A stretch of 36,997 nt of DNA from Gammaproteobacteria bacterium (lineage in GTDB: Bacteria > Pseudomonadota > Gammaproteobacteria > Pseudomonadales > Halieaceae), in assembly GCA_024644535.1 (NCBI GenBank), contig JAHEKX010000008.1, positions 1-36,997 of the forward strand, given 5' to 3'. The stretch's first letter is position 1, and the number at the start of each line of letters is the position of its first letter. Under the pieces are notes generated by a model. That model worked only from the letters and a program-made list of their open reading frames with translations, was not told the origin of the DNA and ran no database searches. Positions 27,646 to 36,997 of this stretch are shown here, in pieces. The position numbers were made by a program, and so were the translations under genes.

Positions 27646-27996
27646 TTAGTTAGACAGCTTTTCTTTAATACGAGCCGCTTTACCGCTTAATTCGCGCAGG
27701 TAGTAAAGCTTAGCTTGACGGACGTCGCCACGACGCTTGACGGAAATGCTTTCCACCAGTGGGCTGTAGGTCTGGAAGGTACGCTCAACGCCAACCCCAT
27801 GCGAGATTTTGCGTAAAGTGAACGCAGAGTTTAAACCGCGGTTCTTGATACCCAGGCAAACGCCTTCAAACGCCTGCAAACGCTCTCGGCTACCTTCTTT
27901 TACACGAACCTGCACAACCACAGTATCACCGGGGCTAAATTCAGGAATTTCTTTGCTCATTTGCTCTGCTTCAAGCTGAGAAATAATGTTACTCAT
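27646..27996 (-). CDS. rplS: Large ribosomal subunit protein bL19
   Basis: Ribosomal protein at the 30S-50S interface. 116 residues with family segments [45 protein letters not shown] and [33 protein letters not shown] lies about eight bases before the ATG. Last gene of the rpsP operon; a terminator follows. Confidence 0.98.
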   Translation of the reverse strand: MSNIISQLEAEQMSKEIPEFSPGDTVVVQVRVKEGSRERLQAFEGVCLGIKNRGLNSAFTLRKISHGVGVERTFQTYSPLVESISVKRRGDVRQAKLYYLRELSGKAARIKEKLSN

Positions 27997-28040
27997 GGTT
28001 GCTGCTCCTTATGAAACCCGCTCACGCCGGCTCTATCTAC

Positions 28041-28781
28041 TTAATCCGTCTGCTGCTGCGACAAATACTCGCCCAACAATGTTTTTTCCTCTTGCGTTAA
28101 CACACGCTGCTCTAATAAATCGGGACGTCGCTCCAATGTCCTGACCAACGAGCGCTGCAAACGCCATTTTCGTATCCGCTCGTGATTCCCACTGAGCAGC
28201 ACCTCGGGCACCGACTGCCCATCGTGTATCTCTGGGCGCGTGTAGTGTTCGCAATCAAGCAAGCCGTTAACAAACGAATCTTGCTCGGCCGACTGGTCGT
28301 GCCCCAGCACACCCGGCACCCATCGGCAAACGGCGTCCATCACCACCATCGCCGGCAACTCACCGCCGCTTAAGACGTAATCTCCTATCGAGATCTCTTC
28401 GTCAACTTCCGCAGCGATTAGTCGCTCATCTATTCCCTCATAACGACCCGCCACAAAAATCAGCGCTTCATTACTCGCCAAGTCTTTAACGCGGGTCTGT
28501 GTTAAAGGCTGCCCCTGTGGCGACATGTACACCACACTCGCGTTTGGAGCCCGCTTTCGCGCCTCCGCAATGGCTAACCGCAACGGCTCTATCGCCATAA
28601 CCATTCCCGGGCCGCCGCCATATGGGCGGTCATCCACCGATTTGTGCTTATTAAATGCAAAATCACGCGGGTTCACTGCGCCAATTTGCACCAAGCCCAA
28701 TTCGCAGGCCCTGCCAGTCACACCTGACTGTGTCAGGGCACTCAGCATTTCGGGAAAAAGTGTCACAAGCATTAGCTGCAT
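28041..28781 (-). CDS. trmD: tRNA (guanine37-N1)-methyltransferase
   Basis: Makes m1G37 in tRNAs, preventing +1 frameshifting. 246 residues. The SPOUT trefoil-knot motifs are clear: [35 protein letters not shown] and [14 protein letters not shown], with the C-terminal tRNA-binding part [17 protein letters not shown]. It sits 15 bp after rimM and 44 bp before rplS, the standard operon order. Confidence 0.98.
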   Translation of the reverse strand: MQLMLVTLFPEMLSALTQSGVTGRACELGLVQIGAVNPRDFAFNKHKSVDDRPYGGGPGMVMAIEPLRLAIAEARKRAPNASVVYMSPQGQPLTQTRVKDLASNEALIFVAGRYEGIDERLIAAEVDEEISIGDYVLSGGELPAMVVMDAVCRWVPGVLGHDQSAEQDSFVNGLLDCEHYTRPEIHDGQSVPEVLLSGNHERIRKWRLQRSLVRTLERRPDLLEQRVLTQEEKTLLGEYLSQQQTD

Positions 28782-28796
28782 TGAGTTACTCTACCC

Positions 28797-29318
28797 TTAC
28801 CACTCAGGATCCCAATCGACCTCAATGGTATTCGACGCTTTATCAACGCCAACTACAAACCTATCTAGCAAAAACGGAATCAGGCGCTCTTGCTCATCAA
28901 CGCTATCGTCCGTGCTTTTAACCACCAGCACATCATTCGCGCCTGTTTCCAGCATGCTACTTACAACGCCAAGCAACACGCCCTTGTTGACTACTGTCAT
29001 ACCAATCAGGTCGCGCCAGTAAAATTCGTCTTCTGCTAGCTCTGGTAGCATGGCAGAAGGCATAGCTATTTCCGCACCCTGTAGCAACTCTGCCGCGTTT
29101 CTATCATCAACCCCTTTAAGCTTTACTGACCAGCCTTTAGTCAGCGCCTTGCAGGCCTCTACGTCAAACGCTTCTTGTTTGGTTCTTCGCATCAAATATA
29201 AAGGTGCGTAACCAAACAGCTGCTCTTCTGGATCGGTAAAGCTTCTAATCCTTACCCATCCTTTGACCCCATGCGCACCGAGCACTCGCCCGACAGTGAT
29301 GAGATCATTACCCGCCAT
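28797..29318 (-). CDS. rimM: Ribosome maturation factor RimM
   Basis: 30S assembly factor acting on the 3' head domain and binding uS19. 173 residues: N-terminal barrel (ITVGRVLGAHGVKGWVRIRS) and C-terminal PRC-barrel (FYWRDLIGMTVV, ERLIPFLLDRFVVGVD). The gene starts 5 bp after rpsP, so the two are very likely translationally coupled. Confidence 0.97.
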   Translation of the reverse strand: MAGNDLITVGRVLGAHGVKGWVRIRSFTDPEEQLFGYAPLYLMRRTKQEAFDVEACKALTKGWSVKLKGVDDRNAAELLQGAEIAMPSAMLPELAEDEFYWRDLIGMTVVNKGVLLGVVSSMLETGANDVLVVKSTDDSVDEQERLIPFLLDRFVVGVDKASNTIEVDWDPEW

Positions 29319-29323
29319 TGACC

Positions 29324-29578
29324 TTAAGCCTCGACTGAGCTAGAAGCCTCTTTCAACAAGCTTGCAACACGATCTGATACTTGCGCGCCATTGCTACGCC
29401 AGTATTCAACGCGGTCAAAATCAACGCGCAAACGCTCTTCCTGCCCACGAGCTGTAGGGTTAAAAAAGCCCAGGCGCTCAATGAAACGGCCGTTGCGAGA
29501 ATTACGGCTGTCAGCCACAGTAAAGTGGTAGAAAGGACGCTTCTTTGCTCCGCCTCTTGCTAATCGAATTGTTACCAT
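29324..29578 (-). CDS. rpsP: Small ribosomal subunit protein bS16
   Basis: 84 residues, full length, with the invariant start [20 protein letters not shown], then [14 protein letters not shown] and [16 protein letters not shown]. First gene of the rpsP-rimM-trmD-rplS operon. Its 150-bp upstream region, between it and ffh, holds a candidate promoter and a small leader hairpin. Confidence 0.98.
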   Translation of the reverse strand: MVTIRLARGGAKKRPFYHFTVADSRNSRNGRFIERLGFFNPTARGQEERLRVDFDRVEYWRSNGAQVSDRVASLLKEASSSVEA

Positions 29579-29661
29579 AAAATGTGTTCCTGTTAGTCTA
29601 AACGCCCCACAATTTGTGTTTCTGTAGGGACAACACCGGCTCCCTTGCCGGAAAGGCGCGT

Positions 29662-29689
29662 ATCATACGGAAAAACGACCCGCTTTGAA
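29662..29689 (-). promoter_or_regulatory. Candidate sigma-70 promoter of the rpsP operon
   Basis: On the minus strand TTCAAA (29689-29684), 16 bp, TATGAT (29667-29662). It would start transcription about 75 bp before rpsP. A 5-bp hairpin (CCGGC / GCCGG, 29636-29651) lies early in the leader and has no T-run, so it is not a terminator. Readthrough from ffh is also possible. Confidence 0.45.
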
Positions 29690-29728
29690 AGCCCGATTTT
29701 TCACAAGTTTTCGCAATGTCTCAATCAT

Positions 29729-31093
29729 TTACCGAAAGGGAAAACCACCGCCTTTTGGCATATTACCGGCCATGCCTCGCATCATTCGCTCGAGACCTCC
29801 GCCCTTCATCTTTTTCATCATCTTTTGCATTTGCTTGTGCTGCTTCAATAGGCGATTCAAATCTTGAACCTGGGTACCAGAGCCCAAGGTAATTCGGCGT
29901 TTCCGCGAGCCTGCAATCAAATCGGGATTGCGACGCTCTTTAGGCGTCATTGAGTTGATCATGGCCTCCATACGCACAAACATTTTCGGATCCATACCCT
30001 GCGCCGCCTGAGCCATACCACCCATACCAGGCAGTTTATCCAACATTCCCGTCACCCCACCCATGTTGTTCATTTGCTGTAGCTGATCGCGGAAATCTTC
30101 TAGATCGAAACGCTTGCCGGCTTTTACTTTCTTCGCGATACGCTCTGCTTTGGCTTTATCGACTTTTTGCTCGGCTTCTTCGATGAGTGATAGAACATCG
30201 CCCATCCCCAAGATGCGCGAGGCTATGCGATCGGGATGAAATGGGTCTAGAGCTTGCGTTTTTTCGCCCACCCCCAAAAACTTAATCGGCTTACCAGTGA
30301 CCGAGCGAACGGAAAGAGCCGCCCCGCCACGAACATCGGCATCAACTTTTGTCAGAATCACGCCAGTCAAAGGTAAGGCATCACCAAAAGCTTTGGCCGT
30401 ATTGGCCGCATCCTGCCCCATCATTGCATCAACGACGAACAGCGTCTCAATTGGGTTAACGGCCGAATGCAGCGCTTGAATTTCGGCCATCATTTCCGCA
30501 TCAATTGCCAAGCGTCCCGCTGTATCGACTAACAGAACATCACTAAATTGCGTTTTCGCCGCCTGCACCGCGCGCTTTGCGATATCAACCGGAGATTCGG
30601 TTATATCACTTGGAATAAACCGAGCACCCACTTCTTCGGCTAGAGTTTCCAGCTGTTTAATAGCCGCCGGCCGATAGACGTCGGCACTGACCACAGAGAC
30701 TGATTTCTTCTCACGCTCGATCAAACGGCGTGCCAGCTTAGCCACTGATGTCGTCTTACCCGCGCCCTGCAAACCAGCCATTAAGATAACAGCGGGCGGT
30801 TGTGTCGCCAGATTTAACGACTCGTTAGCAGAGCCCATGGTGGACTCAAGCTCTGATTGAACGATTTTTAGGAAGGCCTGGCCTGGACTCAGCGCCTGAG
30901 ACACTTCCTGACCCAGCGCTCGCAGCTTGACCGCTTCGGTAAAGGTTTTCACGACAGGCAGCGCGACATCGGCTTCAAGCAAGGCCATGCGCACTTCGCG
31001 CAACGTTCCTTGAATATTATCTTCACTCAGCTTCGCTTTACCGGAAATAGATTTTAGGGTTGCCGATAAGCGATCTGACAAACTTTCAAACAT
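29729..31093 (-). CDS. ffh: Signal recognition particle protein Ffh (SRP54)
   Basis: GTPase that, with 4.5S RNA and FtsY, targets inner-membrane proteins co-translationally. 454 residues. N domain to about residue 85; G domain with G1 GLQGAGKTT (107-115), SADVYRPAA, G3 DTAGR (190-194) and G4 TKVDAD (248-253); C-terminal methionine-rich M domain with the finger-loop region MGGVTGMLDKLPGMGGM and the RNA-binding SRKRRITLGSG. AGAGAGG sits just before the ATG. Same neighbourhood as in E. coli, divergent from the YpjD-like gene. Confidence 0.98.
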   Translation of the reverse strand: MFESLSDRLSATLKSISGKAKLSEDNIQGTLREVRMALLEADVALPVVKTFTEAVKLRALGQEVSQALSPGQAFLKIVQSELESTMGSANESLNLATQPPAVILMAGLQGAGKTTSVAKLARRLIEREKKSVSVVSADVYRPAAIKQLETLAEEVGARFIPSDITESPVDIAKRAVQAAKTQFSDVLLVDTAGRLAIDAEMMAEIQALHSAVNPIETLFVVDAMMGQDAANTAKAFGDALPLTGVILTKVDADVRGGAALSVRSVTGKPIKFLGVGEKTQALDPFHPDRIASRILGMGDVLSLIEEAEQKVDKAKAERIAKKVKAGKRFDLEDFRDQLQQMNNMGGVTGMLDKLPGMGGMAQAAQGMDPKMFVRMEAMINSMTPKERRNPDLIAGSRKRRITLGSGTQVQDLNRLLKQHKQMQKMMKKMKGGGLERMMRGMAGNMPKGGGFPFR

Positions 31094-31186
31094 GCTGACC
31101 TCTCTAAAGCTTTTGCCCTATTGATTATAGGACTCGATCTGGGTTAAAAGGGGGATTATACGTCAACCACAGGCCAGCGCCCACTC

Positions 31187-31981
31187 ATGACCGCTTTGAT
31201 TATCGCTTTGGCGACAGCAGCAGCTTACTTAGCGGCCGCTGGACATCAACTTTACTACGCCCCAAAACATCGTGGAGCCAGCTCTATATTTGCTTTAAGC
31301 AGCGGTGCGCTTGCCATTAGCTTACACGCCTATTCGCTTTTTGGCTGGTTACAGTCGCACGAACTCGCGCCTCTTGGATTTATCGAGGCGTCATCGCTGG
31401 CTTTTTTACTCACCAATATTGTCGCCGCACTATTATTAGTTATTAGGCCATTGCAAACTGTGCTCATTGGCCTATTTCCGCTGTCGGCTCTGACCGTATT
31501 GGCCAGCGCAATAGCGCCCAGCGACATGCAGGCAAGTCCGCTTGCACCGGGCGTAGTAATTCATATTGCCTGCTCATTATCCGCTAATGCCTTACTGGCA
31601 CTTGCGGCGATGCAGGCTGGGCTAGTCGCGCTGCAAGATCGGCAGCTGCGCACACATCACAACTTGGGCGTGACCCGCTGGCTGCCACCACTGCAAAAAA
31701 TGGAACGTTTATTGTTCGAGCTTTTGTGGATTGGCTTTGTCGTCCTCAGCTTGGCCATAATGTCAGGATTTGTATTTTTAGAGGATATGCTGGCTCAGCA
31801 TGTTGCACACAAAACAGTATTCACTATCAGCGCTTGGTTGGTTTACGCCAGCCTTTTGTGGGGCCATCACCAGCAGGGCTGGCGATCTAGAACCGCAGCA
31901 AAACTGGCTGTTGTAGGATTTTCGCTGGTATTACTGGCCTATTTTGGCTCGAAATTTGTACTGCAATGGCTCTTAAGCTAG
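31187..31981 (+). CDS. ypjD: YpjD-like cytochrome c assembly-family membrane protein
   Basis: 264 residues with about eight hydrophobic segments, the size of E. coli YpjD (263). The late motif AHKTVFTISAWLVYASLLWGHHQQGW contains the conserved His of the CcsA/CcmC-like family. It is encoded beside ffh and a YfjD-like gene exactly as in E. coli. YpjD has been linked to magnesium/cobalt resistance together with CorB/YfjD-type proteins; a cytochrome c role is suggested only by fold. The ribosome-binding site is weak. Confidence 0.85.
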   Translation: MTALIIALATAAAYLAAAGHQLYYAPKHRGASSIFALSSGALAISLHAYSLFGWLQSHELAPLGFIEASSLAFLLTNIVAALLLVIRPLQTVLIGLFPLSALTVLASAIAPSDMQASPLAPGVVIHIACSLSANALLALAAMQAGLVALQDRQLRTHHNLGVTRWLPPLQKMERLLFELLWIGFVVLSLAIMSGFVFLEDMLAQHVAHKTVFTISAWLVYASLLWGHHQQGWRSRTAAKLAVVGFSLVLLAYFGSKFVLQWLLS

Positions 31982-32063
31982 AAAAGTATCGCTTTGCTGC
32001 TTGCGTGCTGACCGGAAGTTCGAGACACTTACGCTTTAATAGCCATACGAGATTCACACAGCG

Positions 32064-33320
32064 TTGAACGAAGCGCCTTTAGAGCTGCTGTTTACAGCTC
32101 TCGCAATCTTAATCATTCTGTCAGGTTTTTTCTCGTCTTCTGAAACAGGAATGATGTCACTCAACCGATTCCGCCTGAAGCACTTGCGCAACGAAAAGCA
32201 CAAGGGCGCAGTGCGTGCGAGCGAATTGCTTGACCGCCCTGATCGACTCATCGGTCTGATCCTAATTGGTAACAATTTGGTCAACATTCTTGCCTCAGCC
32301 ATCGCAACAGTGATCGCAATTAGGCTGTTTGGCGACGCAGGTATTGCCATTGCGACACTAGGGTTAACACTCGTAATTTTGATTTTTGCAGAGATCACAC
32401 CAAAAACGATCGCCGCTTTGCACCCCGAGCGGGTTGCCTTTCCGGCAAGCATCGTGTTGCTGCCACTGATGAAAATCATGTACCCCTTGGTGTGGGCTAT
32501 TAATGGAGTGACGAATGCGCTACTCAAACTGCTGGGGGTAAACCCCGAGAACAGCAGCAACGATTCGGTATCGTCTGACGAATTGCGCACCATCGTGAAT
32601 GAATCGAGTCAGTTAATTCCCACTCGACACCGCGGGATGCTACTGAACATCCTAGATCTAGAGGAAGTTAGCGTTGACGACATTATGGTGCCTCGCAACG
32701 AGGTCTACGGCGTTGACCTTGACGATACCGATGAAGAGATCATGAAAACACTGCAAGCCTCGGAGCACACGCGACTGCCTGTATGGCGTGAAGACATAAA
32801 CAATATCGAAGGCATTTTGCACATGCGCAACATTAGCCGGATTGTCGATGCGAACGGTCTGGATCGAGAAGCCTTACTGCGCGAAATGGAACAGCCCTAC
32901 TTCGTACCAGAGAACACCCCACTTCATACGCAGCTACTGAACTTTCAACAGCAGAAGCTTCGCTTGGGTACCGTCGTAGACGAATACGGCGATGTCATGG
33001 GCCTGGTTGCACTCGAAGACATCTTGGAAGAAATTGTAGGCGAATTTACCTCGAGTCTAATTGCGCAGGACGATTACATTACACCAGAGCCTGACGGGAC
33101 TTTTTTGATTTTGGGCAATGCCTCCATTCGCGACGTGAACAAAGCACTAGATTGGTCATTACCCACCGAGGGACCACGCACCATCAGTGGTTTAATGCTG
33201 GAAATACTCGAGTCATTCCCTGACGCGAACGCGAGTCTGGCTGTCGGCGAACATCGACTCGAAATCGTCAGCCTCGACAGCAAGGTCATTCAATCGGTAA
33301 AAGCTTTTAAGGCTAGCTAA
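32064..33320 (+). CDS. yfjD: CNNM/CorC-family membrane protein (YfjD/CorB-like)
   Basis: 418 residues. N-terminal DUF21 (CNNM) membrane domain at about 1-185 with FFSSSETGMMSLNRFRLKHL, LIGNNLVNILASAIAT and FAEITPKTIAAL; a CBS pair at about 205-330 (DDIMVPRNEVYGVD, LGTVVDEYGDVMGLVALEDI); and a CorC/HlyC C-terminal domain at about 340-415. The family is tied to magnesium/cobalt efflux or resistance. The start is TTG at 32064: an in-frame TAG at 32040 rules out a long extension, and the length then matches E. coli YfjD. Its last 8 bp overlap the end of the convergent DUF1289 gene. Confidence 0.9.
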   Translation: MNEAPLELLFTALAILIILSGFFSSSETGMMSLNRFRLKHLRNEKHKGAVRASELLDRPDRLIGLILIGNNLVNILASAIATVIAIRLFGDAGIAIATLGLTLVILIFAEITPKTIAALHPERVAFPASIVLLPLMKIMYPLVWAINGVTNALLKLLGVNPENSSNDSVSSDELRTIVNESSQLIPTRHRGMLLNILDLEEVSVDDIMVPRNEVYGVDLDDTDEEIMKTLQASEHTRLPVWREDINNIEGILHMRNISRIVDANGLDREALLREMEQPYFVPENTPLHTQLLNFQQQKLRLGTVVDEYGDVMGLVALEDILEEIVGEFTSSLIAQDDYITPEPDGTFLILGNASIRDVNKALDWSLPTEGPRTISGLMLEILESFPDANASLAVGEHRLEIVSLDSKVIQSVKAFKAS

Positions 33321-33551
33321 GCCCGTTCCCACCCTGTGCTAGTCGACGCTCGTTCGCGCGAGCAAGTATTGCTCTCTTTTCTAACGACGAGGCCATAAAC
33401 CAATCGGTAATTTCACTGCCAGAGCGAAAGCAACCGATACACACATCGGCCTCATCGAGAGCACAAATAGACACGCAGGGCGAAGGTATTAACTCGTCAC
33501 CCGTCAAAGGATCAACAATCACGGTAAGCGGACGTTGTGTAGATTCAGACA

Positions 33552-33552
<1 letters not shown>
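33313..33552 (-). CDS. DUF1289-family small Cys-rich protein
   Basis: 79 residues with the family signature PCVSICALDEADVCIGCFRS, four Cys in the order C-x3-C-x6-C-x2-C, then a conserved ITDWFMAS region and an Arg/Glu-rich helix. The spacing suggests metal or Fe-S binding, but the family has no assigned function. Its ATG shares one base with the stop of the upstream gene (TAATG), so translation is probably coupled. Confidence 0.85.
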
Positions 33553-35017
<1,465 letters not shown>

Positions 35018-36058
35018 CTAGGCAATAAACATGGCGTCGCCATAACTAAAAAATCGGTATCCGGTCTCTACCGCCTCATTGTAAGCTGTCAGCACACTTT
35101 CACGTGAAGCCAGTGCACTGACCAACATAATCAGAGTCGACTCCGGTAAATGGAAATTTGTGATCAGCGCATCAACCGTTCTGAATTCATACCCGGGGTA
35201 AATAAAAATCGATGTATCTCCTTGCATCGCCCGCAAGTGCCCTTCAGTGCTTGCCGATTCGAGACTGCGCACCGAGGTGGTCCCTACAGCAATTACACGA
35301 CCACCTTGTTGTTTAACTCGCTCGACCTTCTCTGCCACGTCGCCTGAAACTTCAAACCATTCGGTGTGCATCGTATGAGCTCGAATATCGTCTTCTTTGA
35401 CCGGCTGAAACGTACCCGCCCCCACATGTAAAGTCACTTCAGCAAATTCCACACCTTTCTGCTTCAGCGCTTGTAAAACTTCAGGCGTAAAGTGCAGGCC
35501 CGCAGTCGGAGCGGCTACCGCACCCTCTTTTCTAGCATAAACGGTCTGATAGCGCTCTAAATCGGCTTGTTCTTCCGGGCGCTCGATATAAGGCGGCAGG
35601 GGCATGTGCCCGCAGCGTTCGATCACGGAGGTAATGGGCTCTTCAAGCGCTTCAATCAAAAACAATGCGCCTTCTCGCCCCAGCACAGCTACTTGGGAAT
35701 CTATAGCCGTGCGATCTTTGCTATACAGTTGGACTAGGGAGCCGGACTTTGGCGAGCGACTAGAGCGCATGTGCACTAGGGCTTGATGAGGGCTTACAAT
35801 TCGCTCTACCAGAATTTCTAGCTGACCGCCCGTAGGTTTTTGCCCGAACATTCGCGCAGGTATTACCTTGGTGTTATTAAATACCAAGACATCATTGGGC
35901 TGCACAAGCTCGAGTAGATCAGTAAATTGTCCGTGACTGACGGCACCTGAGTTACGATCGAGGCAAAGCAAACGCGAAGCGCTGCGATCCGGCAGCGGGT
36001 GCTGAGCAATCAAATGCTCGGGTAAATCAAAATGGTAATCGCTTTTGTAAGTCGACAT
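35018..36058 (-). CDS. queA: S-adenosylmethionine:tRNA ribosyltransferase-isomerase
   Basis: Turns preQ1-tRNA into epoxyqueuosine-tRNA using the ribosyl group of SAM, the step after Tgt. 346 residues with family segments [66 protein letters not shown] and [16 protein letters not shown]. First gene of queA-tgt-NIF3-like-DUF1289. An intrinsic terminator ends only 20 bp upstream of its ATG, leaving little room for a separate promoter. Confidence 0.97.
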   Translation of the reverse strand: MSTYKSDYHFDLPEHLIAQHPLPDRSASRLLCLDRNSGAVSHGQFTDLLELVQPNDVLVFNNTKVIPARMFGQKPTGGQLEILVERIVSPHQALVHMRSSRSPKSGSLVQLYSKDRTAIDSQVAVLGREGALFLIEALEEPITSVIERCGHMPLPPYIERPEEQADLERYQTVYARKEGAVAAPTAGLHFTPEVLQALKQKGVEFAEVTLHVGAGTFQPVKEDDIRAHTMHTEWFEVSGDVAEKVERVKQQGGRVIAVGTTSVRSLESASTEGHLRAMQGDTSIFIYPGYEFRTVDALITNFHLPESTLIMLVSALASRESVLTAYNEAVETGYRFFSYGDAMFIA

Positions 36059-36077
36059 GCAGTAAAGGACTCGCTAT

Positions 36078-36103
36078 AAAAAAGCCCACCGAAGTGGGCT
36101 TTT
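36078..36103 (-). terminator. Intrinsic terminator between the EEAPA protein gene and queA
   Basis: On the minus strand AAAGCCCAC, loop TTCG, GTGGGCTTT gives a 9-bp stem closed by a very stable TTCG tetraloop and followed by TTTTTTATA. It lies 20 bp after the EEAPA protein stop. The complementary strand also ends in TTTT, so some bidirectional activity is possible. Confidence 0.92.
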
Positions 36104-36122
36104 GCTTCGTAAGTTATTACGC

Positions 36123-36611
36123 TTACTCTGCGTCTTTGGTTTTTTCTTCTGCAGGTGCTTCTTCTGCAGGTGCTTCTTCTGCAGGTGCTTCTTCTGCAGG
36201 TGCTTCTTCTGCAGGTGCTTCTTCTGCAGGTGCTTCTTCTGCGGGTGCTTCTTCTGCAGGTGCTTCTTCTGCAGGTGCTTCTTCTGCAGGTGCCTCTTCT
36301 GCAGGTGCTTCTTCCGCAGGTGCTTCTTCCGCAGGTGCTTCTTCCGCAGGTGCTTCTTCCGCAGGTGCTTCTTCCGCAGGTGCTTCTTCCGCAGGTGCTT
36401 CTTCTGCAGGTGCTTCTTCCGCGGGTGTTTCTTCCACTTCAGGCTCGGCCGGCGCAGGCTGAGAAAGCTGAATTAGACCTTCCGCAAGCAATACAGCTGC
36501 TTTGTCATCACCATTTACAGCGTCGCCCTTCAGTGTCGTTACCGCATAACGTCCGTCTTTACGCTTGTAGATTTTGTGTGAAGCTGTTTTTTTAACCAAT
36601 ACTGTGGCCAT
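36123..36611 (-). CDS. Small protein: basic N-terminal domain plus acidic EEAPA repeat tail
   Basis: 162 residues from the ATG at 36611, which has GAGAG upstream; an in-frame extension to 36722 lacks support. The N-terminal 50 residues (MATVLVKKTASHKIYKRKDG, then RYAVTTLKGDAVNGDDKAAVLLAEGLIQL) are basic and probably folded. A short linker (SQPAPAEPEVE) leads to one EETPA and 18 EEAPA pentads, ending EEKTKDAE. The tail is highly acidic, Pro/Ala-rich and presumably extended. There is no signal peptide or membrane segment. I do not recognise a function; the charge split suggests nucleic-acid or ribosome binding by the head, with the tail as spacer or binding arm. It is transcribed toward queA but separated from it by a strong terminator. 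Confidence 0.85.
   Translation of the reverse strand: MATVLVKKTASHKIYKRKDGRYAVTTLKGDAVNGDDKAAVLLAEGLIQLSQPAPAEPEVEETPAEEAPAEEAPAEEAPAEEAPAEEAPAEEAPAEEAPAEEAPAEEAPAEEAPAEEAPAEEAPAEEAPAEEAPAEEAPAEEAPAEEAPAEEAPAEEKTKDAE
36151..36435 (-). repeat. Tandem repeat, 19 x 15 bp, in frame within the EEAPA protein gene
   Basis: Nineteen uninterrupted 15-bp units (plus-strand consensus gcaggtgcttcttct), each encoding one pentad. Units 1-10 from the left end in TCT, while 11-16 and 18 end in TCC; units 7 and 19 begin GCG, unit 10 has one silent change, and unit 19 encodes EETPA. The blocks of like variants suggest stepwise duplication. Because the unit is a multiple of three, copy-number change keeps the frame. 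Confidence 0.97.
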
Positions 36612-36742
36612 GATCTTTTCTCTCTTGGTACTCAGAAAACGGTTCAGGTCCCATACCCAAACTCGAGGGCGCGAAGTGTACCCTTCAATCATCAATTTGG
36701 CCACTTTTTCAAAGAGTTCCAAGAAAAACCCGATTTCAGTGA

Positions 36743-36770
36743 TTGCACTTTTAAAGCGCCTTGCTATAAT
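36743..36770 (+). promoter_or_regulatory. Promoter of tRNA-Leu
   Basis: TTGCAC (36743-36748), 16 bp, consensus TATAAT (36765-36770) preceded by TGC, an extended -10. The following bases CCGCGCCC form a GC-rich discriminator, typical of stringently controlled stable-RNA promoters. A 6-bp hairpin (TGCACTGGTGAAGTGCA, 36779-36795) lies in the 5' leader. Confidence 0.85.
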
Positions 36771-36807
36771 CCGCGCCCTGCACTGGTGAAGTGCATTCCC
36801 CCTCTAT

Positions 36808-36894
36808 GCCGGAGTGGTGAAATTGGTAGACACGTCGGATTCAAAATCCGATGCCCTTAAAAGCGTGCCGGTTCGAGTCCGGCCTCCGGTACCA
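36808..36894 (+). tRNA. tRNA-Leu(CAA)
   Basis: 87 bases including the encoded CCA. The acceptor stem GCCGGAG / CTCCGGT pairs over 7 bp with a G-T at the end. The anticodon stem TCGGA / TCCGA encloses the loop TTCAAAA, giving anticodon CAA for the UUG codon. A long class II variable arm (GCCCTTAAAAGCG region) and the T arm CCGGTTCGAGTCCGG are present. Close in sequence to E. coli leuX. The remaining 103 bp of the window (36895-36997) show no gene and no obvious terminator. Confidence 0.97.
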
Positions 36895-36997
36895 AAAAAG
36901 AAAGCCAAATCCCCAGTATCCTCAGCGCCTCGCTGAATCCCAGATATTCGAGCCGGACGAGAACCGCAGGTTCGACATTTTGCGACCATAGGAGCAA

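Noticed and set aside
29636-29651. Hairpin CCGGC / GCCGG before rpsP as a terminator for ffh
   Set aside because: Only 5 bp, with no T-run on the minus strand, and it lies downstream of the candidate rpsP promoter.
32054-32593. Minus-strand frame of 179 codons inside the yfjD-like gene
   Set aside because: Antisense shadow of a well-supported CNNM membrane domain, with Ser/Arg-rich random composition.
36151-36435. Possible CRISPR array
   Set aside because: Units are directly adjacent with no spacers and are in frame within a coding sequence.
36094-36476. Two long open frames on the plus strand across the repeat array (Ser/Gly/Ala- and Cys/Phe-rich)
   Set aside because: They exist only because a 15-bp repeat lacking stops in one frame lacks them throughout. 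The minus-strand frame has a real N-terminal domain, a ribosome-binding site and a terminator.
36804-36989. Minus-strand open frame of 61 codons over the tRNA
   Set aside because: It is the antisense of tRNA-Leu and its flank; such frames are common artefacts and it has no ribosome-binding site.
36895-36997. Short palindromes CAGCGCCTCGCTG (36923-36935) and GAACCGCAGGTTC (36961-36973) after tRNA-Leu as an attachment site or terminator
   Set aside because: Stems are only 5 bp, no T-run follows, and the window ends before a repeat of the tRNA 3' end could be seen.

Overview
The window looks like a chromosomal segment of a free-living, probably marine gammaproteobacterium. Support: E. coli/Pseudomonas-like gene blocks (guaBA with divergent xseA; xerD-dsbC with recJ-prfB-lysS; ffh and rpsP-rimM-trmD-rplS; queA-tgt), an E. 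coli-identical prfB frameshift site, Shine-Dalgarno starts and a large TonB-dependent receptor. A Cellvibrionales-type lineage is my guess; no rRNA or phylogenetic marker was compared. Almost all of the sequence is coding.

Layout. (1) 1-4362: guaA (cut off by the window edge) and guaB on the minus strand, divergent from xseA. (2) 4359-9047: a signalling locus. A Crp/Fnr-type regulator is divergent from a three-gene operon encoding a receiver-class III nucleotide cyclase, a single-domain receiver and a HAMP histidine kinase; a small lipoprotein gene converges on the kinase and overlaps its 3' end. (3) 9105-18779 (minus): housekeeping run hom-thrC-DUF599 membrane protein-ggt-recJ-prfB-lysS. (4) 18780-24533: an accessory patch between hom and alaC, holding a long regulatory gap, a TonB-dependent receptor with a strong terminator, a SAM methyltransferase gene interrupted by one in-frame TGA, and a dihydrodipicolinate-reductase-like gene. 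(5) 24534-31093 (minus): alaC, dsbC, xerD, the S16-RimM-TrmD-L19 operon and ffh. (6) 31187-33320 (plus): YpjD-like and YfjD/CorB-like membrane proteins. (7) 33313-36058 (minus): queA-tgt followed by a NIF3/YqfO-like protein and a DUF1289 protein. (8) 36123-36894: a small basic protein with a long EEAPA repeat tail, and a tRNA-Leu(CAA) with its own promoter.

The best candidate for a new system is the signalling locus. The cyclase carries Glu and Gly at the two base-specificity positions, where adenylate cyclases carry Lys and Asp/Thr, so cGMP is a plausible product. It sits head-to-head with a cyclic-nucleotide-binding-type regulator and in one operon with a kinase. Its N-terminus also holds a kinase H-box-like segment that aligns with the H-box of the neighbouring kinase. 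Other items worth checking are the methyltransferase nonsense codon, the insertion between hom and alaC, palindromes in front of the accessory genes, the 19-copy 15-bp coding repeat, and a strong terminator only 20 bp upstream of queA.
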